Positions 1 to 11,500 of a stretch of 64,000 bases of DNA are shown piece after piece. The stretch is from the NCBI GenBank assembly GCA_030272155.1, contig CP126195.1:5935001-5999000 (forward strand). The letters are read 5' to 3'. The translations under genes and the position numbers were made by a program. The stretch is from Tetradesmus obliquus (taxonomy: Eukaryota > Chlorophyta > Chlorophyceae > Sphaeropleales > Scenedesmaceae). Position 1 is the stretch's first letter; each line of letters opens with the position of its first letter. A model generated the notes under the pieces. That model was given only the letters and a program-made list of their open reading frames with translations. It was not told the DNA's origin and searched no databases.

Positions 1-277
1 CGCCAGGCCATGCAGTGCATGAAAGGCCAAGCTGGTGCATGACAGCAATGCACGCCATATGCTGCCATGGATGGCCAACAGTGACGATGTGATTACATGC
101 GTCTTAAATATTGGCATGACAATGATGCTGGGTACGATGCAGCGGCATTGCTTGCTGGTGGCAGCTGTACTCCAACAAATAGCGAGTATTGCACACGGTG
201 TCCGTATCAAACAAACACTGCACAGCTGGCATATGAGTTGTGTGAAGAGGTGCGGTGATTGAGAACAGAGCTGCACA
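1..277. other. No gene seen (downstream of NIDO pseudogene)
   Basis: This is unassigned sequence at the window edge. Short open frames show no family likeness and no repeat was noticed. Confidence 0.4.
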
Positions 278-3200
278 TCATCTCACCGTTCCCTCTGTAC
301 CCAGGCTGCCTGCTGACATAGTCCAGTCCAGCTTTAGATCCGCCCTTTTTAAAACCGCGTTGGCAGTAGGGAAGGTGATCACGGGGCGCAGCGGGGCGCC
401 CGGGTTCTGCACAAACTTCAAACAGAGTGACATGTCATTCCATGTTGCAGGGTTTTGGTAGCCATTCAGCTCTGGCCTGATCAGATATGCAAGCCCAGCT
501 CTGAGTACCTCCAACCGGTAGCCGTATGTGGTAGTAGCTGACCCAGCCACACCTCCGTTGTATTTGATGCCTGCCGTCACGGTAAAAGCAGCAGCACATC
601 ATAACAAACGCCATTTATCGACATTGTGACGTTTTGTCTTTCACTGTCGTACACTAAGAATAATTTTACTTACTGAAAACTACAATGTGTCAAACCCCAT
701 GATGGCGTGTAACAATTGCAATAATATGGTCACGGACTAGGCTAGCTTTGAAGGCCGCCCCATGGGCGCCCATGCCAAGCCCCTCGGTGCTACTGCTGCG
801 TCTAAGTTGCTTGCCCCACCTTGCAAGGCATGCAAATGCTTGCTGCTACTGCACTGCAGTACCCGGCGGGTCGCAAGTGATAAGCAACTCACCAATTGCA
901 GCGAGGCTGCCCTTCGACTCTGGCGAGGCATGGACATTATTGTATATGTAGCCGATGTTTCCGTTGCTGAACAGGTTAACTTGGATCTGACCAACGAGGG
1001 TATCAGTGCCGGCCCTGGTGACCATTGAGTACTGAATGATGACATACTGATTGCTGGGGTCTTCGTAAGCTAGCACGCTATTCGCAAGGATGTCTGCATC
1101 CGCCATGGGCAGCAGCACGGCATGAACACTTGTGAAAGTGAATGCTGCCTTCAAGAAGCTGGCCTCACGCATGCTACGCAGAATCTCTGACTTTGCAAAG
1201 ACATGTTGCTTTGGGCTCCGACCATGTTGTACGTAGCTTGCACTCAGTGCATACAGTGCACAGGATGCAAACAACACGTCGGATTGCGCTCGCGCATCTG
1301 ATGGGCACGTCAAGAATAATTGGTGACCGTCGCGTCGACGCAATGCTTGTTGGGAGTGGCGCAAATCTATGAAGCATACTACTTTCTGTCAAAGAAAATT
1401 GCTGCGGTTGTCGTCTCCATCGCTCCAGGTCGTAAGCACGCGTTAGTTGGCATTGCATTCCAGACATTGTTAAGGGCGCAAGCCCCAGAACCCCGTCCAC
1501 CAAACACAACAAAGCCATTACTCATGACCCCCAGCGTGGTGTAGCTGTTGCCCACGGAGCTGATGCCATTGATGAAAGGGAGCGTGTAGTCCGTCCAAGT
1601 AAAGAGAGCTCGCTTGAGCAGCGTAGACGTTGCTGGGACATCTCGGCCTGGTGTGCTGCAATCAGTGAGCACCTGGTTTGCGATAGCTGCAAGAGAGCAG
1701 CACACACAAATTGAAGCACACAGACTCTCGGCCTGAGGTGACGGCCATCGTAGCAGTGCAGGGCCGGGGCATCACGCTGTTGCATGCATGTGTCCCCCGT
1801 GCATGGGTTGCAGCTTTCAGCATTGGGATTGCCGAGGTCGACCGGGCCGACATGCAAAACCTGCAGCTGATTGCAGCCACAGAAACATTGCAATTGCGGG
1901 TGTTTCTTCAGCTTGGCTACCCCAGTACCTACAGCACACTGTGAAGTGCAGTCAGGTGCTCAAGGTTGTGTTCTGGCATGCACCGAGGCGTGTGTCATTT
2001 TTTGAATTCTGGGTATCTTTGCAGCGTGTCTTCGAGGCCATACGCTGCATTACCTTGGTTGTCGCACATGTTGGCCGTGGATCAGCTTCTTAGCTCAACA
2101 GGGCCTCACCAGGGTTGGGAGGACGAGGAGCAACTATGCAGGAGCCCTGAGTCGGGCCCAGACGCCATTGGTGCACCTGGCTGACAGGGTGCCTGACACA
2201 GTGAAGAGCTGGTTGCAGGTCCCCTGGCAGGTCTGCCCATCTGATGCAGGCACAGGCAGGAGCACACATCAGCAGCGTGGGAACAGCAGTGCACTGCCAC
2301 GTGGCAGCAAATGTCTAACCATGCAAGATTCTGAGCCTTCAACAATTCTAGTGAAGCTGTCAGGTGTTGTGCGTTGCCAGCCATGCGCAGCAGGCACACG
2401 TGCATCACCTGCAAGTGTGCCGGAGATTCATACGTAAAAACGTCCGCACTGCAAAAGGTCTGTATAACAGTGGGAGAGATCAGTCGATGCGATCAAGGCA
2501 CCCAGCTGTTAGGCCAACGCAGGATAACATGCGCTGTCTGCGGCGCGGGCACTGAGCGGCTCACATTGCAGGCACCAACAGCTGTCGCTTGTTCGACTCC
2601 TTGTTGTCATGGTGACATCACACTGTGTCGGACGACGCGTTGCCACCTGTGATCGACAACTCTTCTCAGATCAGCAACTCAATGTTGCTGGTTGCAGTGC
2701 ACGCGGCCTGCAGCGGCTGCTAATGAATAAGCTGCAGGTTGATGCTGCCCTCACCTGGTGTGGTGCCCCCACAGCTCCAAGCTCCATTCTGCAGCGCTGC
2801 AGGGCGCCCCTCACAGTCCAGTGGCGGCACTGCAACCAGCAGCATTGAAAGACACTCGTTCTGCAGTCGACTCTTGCAGCAGTTGTACTGCCTCACTGCA
2901 GATGCTATTTGCGCATGGCACCCCACACAGTTTAGCGGAGGCACTGTGCGCATCAACAAAAAAAAATTGACGGTAGTAGTAAGTTGCGTTGTATGGAAAA
3001 TATATGTGTATCATCACAGATTGTTTCAACCGGAGCATTGTCTTTGTGATATGTGTTGCTCAACAGCAGCTGACCGCCAGCAGCTGACCCCCATGTAGGT
3101 TACATTGAGCCGCTTAGCCCCGCTGCGATGCCGTGGACAGGCAGCGATGCAACTCAAGGCAATCAAGAGCTTCAGGACATCAAGACAACCTCTGCTAAAC

Positions 3201-4323
3201 CCTGTGGAAGAGTAACCAAGTTGAAGAGTCACATCTGGGCCCCTTGGTGTTATGGTTGCACAGCAGCACAGAAGTTGCAGCCGTTGCGATGCGGCATCAA
3301 AGCACCCAATGCACTGGTTTTTACTGTAGTTGACTCGTCACACGCCCGTAAGTCAATGACAAGAACTACAACTCAAGCGTTTGCAACTACAGTAGTAACT
3401 ACCTGCCAGTGTGACAGCATACATGACAGAGGTGCCACACCTGCTTAGAGAGTGCAGCTGCCTGCAGGCTCGCTCCAAGTCAGCCATTTGATGGAGTCAA
3501 AGCCACTGTACAGTACGTCGCAGGCACCGTACCTGCTGCCTGTTGCGCATGCTCACCTCTCTCACAGCTGCCAACGGGAGCACCCCACACCAGGCCTCTG
3601 GCAGGGTCAAAGCTGCAGGTGGATACGGGAGGGCCGCTGCTGCCTGGCTGGTAGCCGGCGGAGCATGTGGCTGTGCAACTACCACTGAGGGGTGTGGTGA
3701 GGCAGGAAATGTCCCAGCGCCACGCTCCAGAGGAGCAGGCAGGCCAAGCGAGTAGCAGGTGGCTGCATGGCGACAACAGCGTTGCAAAACAGCTCATGAT
3801 TCTCGCATGCAATGGGCTGCCTGATCCTGCTGTCTGCTTGTGAATGCACCTGCAACTGTGCTGTTTCAGGTGCTGCAAGAGGCTTGCATTACCGCTGCTG
3901 CCAGGCGTCATTCAATGACGCCGATAAAAGTTTGATTGACTGGCTGGCACTGGGATGTGCTGCAGGAATGAGCTGCCGTGCAGGTGCTTCCACCTCATGT
4001 GCCGCCAGCACCTGCGCCACCGTGCAGCACACTGTAGGGGCCCTACAGGAGATTGTGGCAGCTCTGCTTCATGCGGCTAGTACACAACCGCTCAGCAGTG
4101 CTAGTACTGCTTGTGCAGCAGTATTCTCCTGAATGCTGCCAAAGCTAAATGCTGTCAAAGCAGGTTGAGTACAGATAAGCGGACAGCAGCCTTGGTGCAG
4201 GCAATGCACCTGCAGCCTTGGTGCAGGCAACGCACCTGCTGCCGGGCGTGTATGCTCACCTTTCTCGCAGCTGCCTGCAGGCTGGCTCCACACAAGGCCT
4301 CTGGCAGGGTCAATGGTGCAGGC

Positions 4324-4343
4324 AGATGGGGGGGGGGGGGGGG
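4324..4343. repeat. Poly-G run inside a sushi-like exon
   Basis: A run of about 16 G (C on the coding strand) lies inside sushi-like exon A of the minus-strand NIDO copy and reads as consecutive prolines. Such a run is prone to length error in replication and in sequencing, so it could be another frame-changing site, although this exon (216 bases) is still a multiple of three. Confidence 0.8.
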
Positions 4344-4984
4344 CGCTGCTGCTGCCTGGCTGGTAGCCGGCGGGGCATCTTGCAGCACAGTTACCGCCGA
4401 TGGGCGTAGAGAGGCAGGACTCGTTCCAAAAGCCAAGCTCGAGTGCAGGGGGGAGGCCGAGCGAGTAGCAGGTGGCTGCATGCCAACCGCCAAAGTGCAG
4501 GTTGCAATGCAGCAATCGGTGCAGTGCAATCATGGCAATTGCTGTGCCAGGAACCCTGCCTGTGGTGCAGGCTGGTGACAGCAGCTGAATGACATGCATA
4601 CTGTGCAGCCTGCAGAGTCTGCGAGATTATGCAGATGTATGCTGCATCGTGCCCTTTTAGAAGGCAGATTTTGCAGATATCTGCGCGCTGCAGCTGATCC
4701 AATCTGTCGCTTAATAGAAGTAGAAGCTTCTGCTTTTGCTGCTGCTGTGGCATGCGCAGCCCTGCCCACAGCAAGCTCTTGCACGTTTGTCAAGCTCGTC
4801 AGCACCATCAGCCGCTGTCGGACAGAAAGGCCAAGAACAATTTGGCCTTGAACAGTGAAGCAAGCAATTAGGTCTTGTCTGTTGCCGCCATGCTGTACAC
4901 TGTACACCGCGGCAGTTGTGCAGCCAGCCAGCAGCAGCAGCAGCAGCATGAGCACACGCCTCCTCCAGAAACATTAGACGTTGC

Positions 4985-5310
4985 GTGCTGGGTTTGATTT
5001 AGGGTTCAGGGTGCAGGGTTTGGTTTAGGTGATGCGTGCAGGTGTGGGTTTAGGGTTTAGGGTATCAGTGCGGCGATGCGAGCGGAGCTGTGGGCGGCCG
5101 TGCCAGCACACCACCACAGGGGACCCAGACGGCCTAGCAGTGGCCTAGGGTTAGGGTTAGGGTTTTAGGAGGCTAGGGTTATGGTTTAGCGTAACCAGTA
5201 CGCAGTTTAGGGTTCTGTGTGGGGTTTTGGTTTAGGTGATGCATGCAGGTGAGGGGTTTAGGGTAGTTTGGGGTGAAGGGTGCAGGGTCTGGTTTAGGTT
5301 ATGCGTGTAG
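4985..5310 (+). repeat. Degenerate interstitial telomere-like repeat tract
   Basis: Many irregular copies of TTTAGGG and shortened forms such as TTAGGG and TTCAGGG are interspersed with GCAGGG and with a recurring GGTTTAGGTGATGCGTGCAG-type block (about 5020, 5230 and 5290). TTTAGGG is the usual telomere repeat of plants and many green algae. The tract is too degenerate for an active telomere end. It lies in an intron-sized gap of the NIDO pseudogene. Confidence 0.75.
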
Positions 5311-5344
5311 GCCTAAGCACCCAGGTGCTTTAGCTGCCCTCGCT

Positions 5345-5990
5345 TTCCGTTCATGCTGCACAACAATTGCACGCTATCAGAGCGTGCAAACAACATAGGG
5401 CTTGTTCATCTGAAGGCAAGCAGCAAATGACATTGTACATGCAGCAGCAGCAGCAGTGGAGATGCAGCTACGCAGCATGCATGCCAGCTGATGAGGCATC
5501 CTGCAGAAGATGCAGCAGGCAGTTGTGCTGCCCTCTGCTTGAATGGGCTTAAGCACAAGCTTGTGCTGTGGTGCGACAGAAATGTGCCATGCACGACTGC
5601 ACAGTGCACTCATGTGTGCAAGTCATACAGGATACACCGGGCACACGGCCTCACTATAAAGTAAACAAAGTGCTGTCGTGTATGCTGAAGTACTCGAGTG
5701 CTGTTCAGTGCAACCTGGTCAACAGTAGAACTACTTTTGATGTGGTGATTGGCACGCGCCAAGTGTCCTGCATTGAACGCTACAACTACATATCTTCCCC
5801 TTTGTGATGTTAAGCAACGACGCCGCGCCGCTGGGCAGAAACCATCGCATCGCATACTGCACGTGCACGATAAGTGAATGTCTGGCTGAAGTACAGCTGT
5901 TCACTCGGAATGTATATTGACTTATAGCAATTTTCGTTGCTTTGAAATACTTTTAAGTAAATGCGAACGCTGGCTGAGCTGTTAAGCTGC
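5345..5990. other. Intronic/unassigned stretch without recognisable gene
   Basis: No exon matching the plus-strand NIDO paralogue was found here, although its DGCGG module would fall in this interval. It contains a short CAG run near 5442 and nothing else that could be assigned. Confidence 0.4.
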
Positions 5991-5993
5991 CTG

Positions 5994-6390
5994 GAGTAGC
6001 TGGAGTACTCCGGAGTGCTACTCCAGGGGCCTGCCGGGGTGGGTGCCGGCGGGAGTAGCGGGAGTACTCCGGAGTGCTACTCCAGGGCCGATTAGTACTA
6101 GGCCAGTACCCGGAGTAGCTGGAGTACTCCGGAGTGCTACTCCAGGGGCCTGCCTGGGTGGGTGCGGGCGGGAGTAGCGGGAGTACTCCGGAGTGCTACT
6201 CCAGGGCAGGTTGGCACTAGGCCAGTACCCGGAGTAGCTGGAGTACTCCGGAGTGCTACTCCAGGGGCCTGCCTGGGTGGGTGCGGGCGGGAGCAGCGGG
6301 AGTACTCCGGAGTGTTGCTCCAGGGGGGTAGGGTGTGTGTCTTGCTGGGAGTGCACTGGGAGTACTCCCTGGAGTAAAATGGGAGTATTA
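5994..6390. repeat. Palindromic minisatellite, about 59-60 bp period
   Basis: Six copies of the core GGAGTACTCCGGAGTG start near 6002, 6060, 6121, 6179, 6240 and 6298. Each core is followed by CTACTCCAG or CTCCAG, so every unit can form a small hairpin. Two spacer types alternate (GGGGCCTGCC... and GGCC...TAGTACTAGGCC), which gives a higher-order period near 119 bp. It sits in an intron of the NIDO pseudogene. Confidence 0.85.
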
Positions 6391-6664
6391 AGGCACTCCG
6401 CTGGCTATATGTCTCAAGGGGTGGAAGCAGTGCAGTGTTTTCTGTGAGACTCACATGTACAGTGGGCGCTGCCTGTCCTGTTGGTTGTGGAGGCACCAGG
6501 GCAGGGGGAGCAGACAGGGCCGCTGTTGTTGGCAGTGAAGAACGGCCCTCCTGGTGAGACAGAGCCGAGCGGGCACTGCAGGCAGGAGGGTGTGGTGGTG
6601 GTGATCTCTCCAGTAGCCGGGTCGGTAGTGATGGTGAGGTTGAAATACCTCCCACGACGGCACA

Positions 6665-6751
6665 CTGGCCGATGGAAGGAGCAGCAGCGGCAGCAGCAGC
6701 AGCAATGGCAGCGGCAACATAAACAGCAACAGTAGCAGCAGCGGCAGCAAT

Positions 6752-6788
<37 letters not shown>

Positions 6789-6800
6789 GCAACAGCAACA
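6665..6800 (-). repeat. CTG-rich tract leading into a 3' splice site
   Basis: On the minus strand this is CTG/TTG/CCG-rich and ends in CAG immediately before the second Cys-rich exon of the NIDO copy (exon start 6664). It takes the place of a normal polypyrimidine tract. Confidence 0.65.
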
Positions 6801-7587
6801 CGGCAGCTTGCATTTTGGTGCCTGCGTACAATCTCGTTTTGTTCTTGTGTGCAGCGAGTTTTGAAGCCTACAGTGCTTCCTAGCTATTCACACCAGTTGA
6901 TAGCGGAAATCCTTGCTACGTTTGCACAGTGCATACCAACAAGGCGCGGTGCACTCGAGCACTACTTGACACGCACACCACATCAGACGCCCTGTGAAGC
7001 CCTGCTTTTGCGCCGTTGGTTATAGGGGTTGTGCAGCCAGCATGATGGGCTCCATAAGCTGCTCAGCTACCCGATTTGCTGCTGCTTTGGTGTCGTAGTG
7101 CGGCTGCTGCGAGGCTTGCAACTGCTGCAACGCAGGTCTCACCAGTGCAAGCTGTTGAAGCAGTAGCGACCGTTGTCATGCCGGCGCCGAGAGCTGCGCT
7201 GGAGGTGCAGCTCTGGCTGATGCCTGGCTGCGCCTTGTAACTGCCGATCGGGCATGTTGCGCATGATGCATTGTTGGCCCGGCTGACTTGATAGCCAGCT
7301 TTGCAGCACACGCAGCGGCGCTGAGCCTAAGCACCTCATGCCTCACAGACCAGGCAGTTGGCAGTGCACTGGGTGGTGTAAGCTGGTTGATCGGCTTCAT
7401 TGAGGCTGCTGGTGTCGCAGACATCACTGGTGTCGCGCCTTGGAGCAGACGCTTGCGTACTGGATATGTCCCTTGCAGCATGTGCCACGGGGATGTTGGG
7501 CAGCACACAGACCGCGCACAGCACTGCTGCGAGCATCTGCAAGCTCGGCATCCTGGACTGGCAGTGCTTCGCAGAAGTTGCTGCCAT

Positions 7588-8592
7588 TGGCCTGGTGTAT
7601 GAAGCGCAGCGGGCACCGACTTGACCTGCACTGCAACAGCCATTGAGCAGTGCAGAGCAGCATGCGAAATAGACAGCAGTGGCTCACTCAGCTCAGCAGA
7701 TGACAGCAGAGCAGGCTGCCGCTGCACACCACCAACCAACCAGCAGCTTGCGAGCAAGCACGCTCTATCTACAAATGTACTTCGAGAATGCACCATGTCC
7801 AGAGAATCGCACGGGTGTTCAACGTGGGTCGCACAAGCGGGTGTGCGTCTGCTTTTGATGCTTGCCCACGCTGCCGTGGCTACGAGCGAACATCGGGTAG
7901 TAGCAGGCATTGCAGATCTTACGTCTGACAGATGTTGCACTTCTTGCATAGACGAACCAAGTTCACCTACCCCTGATCAGGAGCAAGGGTTTCCAGCGTA
8001 CAGTGACACACCCATGCATGTCCTTGCTGGAACTTGTGTCCAAAAATAATTAGGCCAACCTTGTGTAGGTCGACATATCATGGACGAACCCTGACCTGTG
8101 CGCTTTAGCACACCGCAGCAGACGCCGACTCGCATCCGTTGAACAAAAGTACCCCATAAAAGGTATTTATATGTACAAATCATAAGATCAATGTATGGCT
8201 GACTACAAATGGAGGTTGCGACGCCTAGACGTGCAGCACCTGGTGATGACCTTGTGAGTTACGCTGCTAGAAACTTCAACATATGGTTTTCTAGCTGCTC
8301 AGTAGATCATTCCTGGTATTTGAGGCTATGCGTAGATCTCTCGTGATCGTGATGTTCGTGCACGAAACAGGGGGCGAACGGGTACCGTTCCACGTGCACG
8401 TGGAAGGTGCACCTTCGTACAGTGGTACCTTACAAAGTTTGTTTGCAGTGTATGAGCACATTCAGCGGGGGTGGAGTTGGCGGCTGAACAGTGGGGTCCA
8501 GGTACGATCCCAACATCCCATGAATGGCAGCCCACACGTGTGCACACTAGGCTGGTGCGTCTGCAGCAGAGTAGTACTACGCAGCACAAACA
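7588..8592. other. Intergenic region between IC140 and NIDO pseudogene
   Basis: Both flanking genes are on the minus strand, so this is the IC140 3' flank and the upstream region of the pseudogene. Open frames on both strands look like chance. CCATAAAAGGTATTTATATG near 8154-8173 is AT-rich, but no promoter element can be claimed. Confidence 0.4.
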
Positions 8593-11500
8593 TTACGCCA
8601 ACCCCAGCTGCTCCTTGAACTGCGCCTCCAGCTCCCTGTACCGCTTCTCTGCCTGCTCCAGCTGCTTCTCCCTCTCCTTCTCTGCTGCAGCTGCTGCAGC
8701 AGCAGCCGCTGCTGATCTTTCCCCAGCTTCACTGGCTCTTCTGGCCACACCACCAACAGCAGCACTGCCATGCAGCACGTCCGCAGGTGCAGCCGCTAAT
8801 GTGCCAGCTTGGCTGACGCTGATGGTGCTCATGCGCGCGCCAGAAGAGGACACTTGTGTTGTGTCTTTGAGGTTGGTTGCATCTGCTGATGAGTGCTGGT
8901 CGGCTGCAAGACCATCCTCTGCTGCCTTGCGCGACTCCTCAAGCTGCTTGATTGCAGCAGCTCGAAGCGGCTGCAGGTTGCAGTGCAGAACACAACAAAA
9001 GAAGCAGCAACAGTTGCTTGATCCAGTTGTACGCATGTGGCACCTCAACAGATGTTCGTTGTCCTGGTTGTCCATGACAGCAGCTCAAGTAATCCTGTGT
9101 TGCTGCACTAGAGCAATGTCATGATCATACAACATCACAAGATGCCTATGGTTTTCCTTCCTGCTGAATTGCCCAAACAGTGGCTCCACGGTCTGCATTT
9201 CCCCAGCTCGTTTGACAAGCTGGGCAGCATTGACGATTGCATACATATTGTTGAGTTCACATGTCTGCCCTGCTGCTCACCTGGCGTGCTGCCACATCTG
9301 CCACCCTCGCCGCCTCCCGCGCCACAAACCCAGCCATCAGCCTGTGCTCATTCGGCAGCGGCCGCCGCAGCGTGCGCGGCAGCTCAAACAGATGCAGCAC
9401 GCCATAAGCATCACCCACAGCCAGCACCTGCAGCCCAGCACCTGCAGCAGCATGCCGCTGCTGGTGCTGATGCTGCCCTGGCTCTGCTGCTCCTCCGCCG
9501 CTGCTCCTGCTGGTGCCTGCACCATCTGCCACCACACTGCCGGCATCGGAGCCTCGCAGCAAAGCACTGCTGTGTGTGGCATGCTTTGGCAGGGCGTTGC
9601 TGAAGGCGATGCTGGTGATGGCGCAGCTGGTGGTGCTGATTTTGAGTGAGGGCTCGTGGCTGCGGTCCAGCAGGTCCCATACATGCAGGCTGCCAGCGCA
9701 GGTGGCCAGGAAAAGCAGGCCGGGGCGGCTGGGGCTCCATGCAGCTGCAGGTGGGTGTGGCAGTCCAAGGCGCGAGTGAGTGAGTGAGTGAGTGAGTGAG
9801 TGAGTGAGTGAGTGAGTGAGTGAGTGAGTGAGTGGGTGAGTGAGTGACTTGGTGAGTGACTTGGTGAGTAAGGCATGAAGTGAGACAGTGAGGCAGCAAC
9901 AGCAAGCGTGTGCAGCAGGCAAAAACAAACGTGCCTCTACTTCACTGGGAAAGATTAGCACTTCCTGAGGATGCAAGCCCTGCTTACTACAAGTGACAAA
10001 TTAGGCACTGCAGCTGACTGCTGGCCAACCTGCAGCCAACGGCATGCCCTGTTGCCGCGACCCAAACTCATGTTGTCGCACAGCGTCACCTACAAGCACA
10101 CCCCGCCCACCTGCAGTGTATGCCTCCTCAGCATAAGGCGATGTGAACACCGGCACCTTGCTCTCCACGCCCTGCCACAGCCGGAAGCTCCAGTCCCCCA
10201 CACTCAGCAGCACATCAGGCAGGAAGGGGCTTACACACAGCGCCACCAGTGGCCCAGCATGCGGTGCAAACACGCAGCGCGTGTAGTCGGGGTTGTCCTC
10301 GCCCGGCGGCCGGATGAGGTTCCCGGTGAGAACTTCGCCGTCCATGGAGCCCGCCGTGAAGTTCCCGCTGTCCAGGCGGAAGGGGTCGAAGCAGAAGCGG
10401 CAGCCCGCAAAGTCGTTGCCTGCGGTGGTGACAGCCAGGAACAGAGACAGCGGCAGCAGTGCAGCATGTGCTGAGTGCAATGACTGCGGTGATGGTTGAT
10501 GGTCTACCTTGCTTGACATGCAAATGATGCATGCACAGCCGGCTGGTGCTTTTTTTTTGCGCGCACAAGAGGTGCCAACATGACATCAGCAGTGGTCATC
10601 TGCGCTGATATGCCAAGGCGCAGCCGACTCCATCATGTGCCGTCAAATGCAAGTGCTGCAGTTTGTCGTGTCGCCGCTGTGGCCTTTAATGCGCGGTTTA
10701 ATGCTCGAATCCCAACACAATATCCACGTCTTGAACTCCCTCACCTGCCACGCTCAGCAGGTGCACGCTGTGCATGGGCTTCCACACCAGCTCTGCATCG
10801 TCCATGCGCTTGTTGCCCTTCTTCAGCAACTTGTCCACGCGCACATCCCAGAAAAGCACCTGCACATATATGCACAGCAGGGTATTTGAACTGCTGACAG
10901 CCCTGCGGCAACTGCAAGTGTGCCAACCCAGTGCACGCTGTGTAGCTAAGTGCTGGTGACAAGGTATCAGCGCGAAGCACAACCATGCTGATGTTGTGTG
11001 CTGGCCATGCAAGATGTGCAAGAACACCTGTAAGAGTCTCTCAGTGTGCCTTAACTTTCTATTGCACTGTGCAGGCACTACAGTCGCTGCACAGTGCAGC
11101 AGCAGCAGCAGCCGGCCATTTAAACGCACCTTGCCATCTGGGGCAATGCTGGCGAAGAAGCAGCACTCCCGCGGCACGTTGGACCCTGCAGCTTGTGCGG
11201 CCATGGCTGCAGCTCCCAGCGTCATGCTGCGCAGCAGGGACTGCGCAACACCACAGCAGCATCACTTCACTCAGCATGTGCGACTGCATGCACTCCAGCA
11301 GTGATTCGCTGCAATGGTGCACTATACGTGGCTGCAGCAAGGATGGCACCACAGGAGTGCGTGGCTGGATACAGTTGACCACTGGCTGCATAACGTGCAA
11401 TGCTGCTCCTCAATACATGGCAGTGCAGCAGGGGCTAGCCCGCAACAGCCTTGCCTACCTGTGCACTGGTGCCTGCGCTGTTGGCGCGTATGGGGAAGAC

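Larger units (their letters stand above)
278..7587 (-). pseudogene. Damaged paralogue of secreted Cys-rich/sushi/NIDO protein
   Basis: Exons align one to one with the plus-strand gene at 50297-58915. Readable exons, in transcript order: signal peptide and ephrin-receptor-like Cys motif (7587-7143), second Cys-rich exon (6664-6455), sushi-like exon A (4475-4260), sushi-like exon B (3762-3557), a short sushi half (2829-2755), its partner (2240-2110), and three NIDO-type exons (about 1689-1380, 1105-885 and 565-278). Lesions seen directly: two in-frame stops (TGA, TAG) at about 7335 and 7326 just after the CLVCEA motif; exon B is 206 bases, where intact copies are multiples of three, and its reading frame shifts; the exon at 2240-2110 is 131 bases against 132 in the paralogue and runs into TAG; the donor after the first NIDO exon reads AG-AAAGTA where the paralogue has AG-GTGAGT. 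The Cys-rich DGCGG module of the paralogue was not found. The last exon is intact and runs past the paralogue's stop. A pseudogene is the simplest reading; sequencing errors are the alternative. Confidence 0.72.

Noticed and set aside
4069-4599. Exon-sized open frames taken as independent small Cys-rich proteins
   Set aside because: They align as sushi-like exons of the NIDO pseudogene with phase-1 splice sites at both ends.
7176-7949. 257-codon minus-strand frame overlapping the NIDO pseudogene start
   Set aside because: It is out of frame with the paralogue-supported signal peptide and Cys-rich exon and has no family likeness.
9100-9265. Possible extra IC140 exon between 9281 and 8970
   Set aside because: No open frame with family likeness is present, and the flanking exons already join in phase 0.
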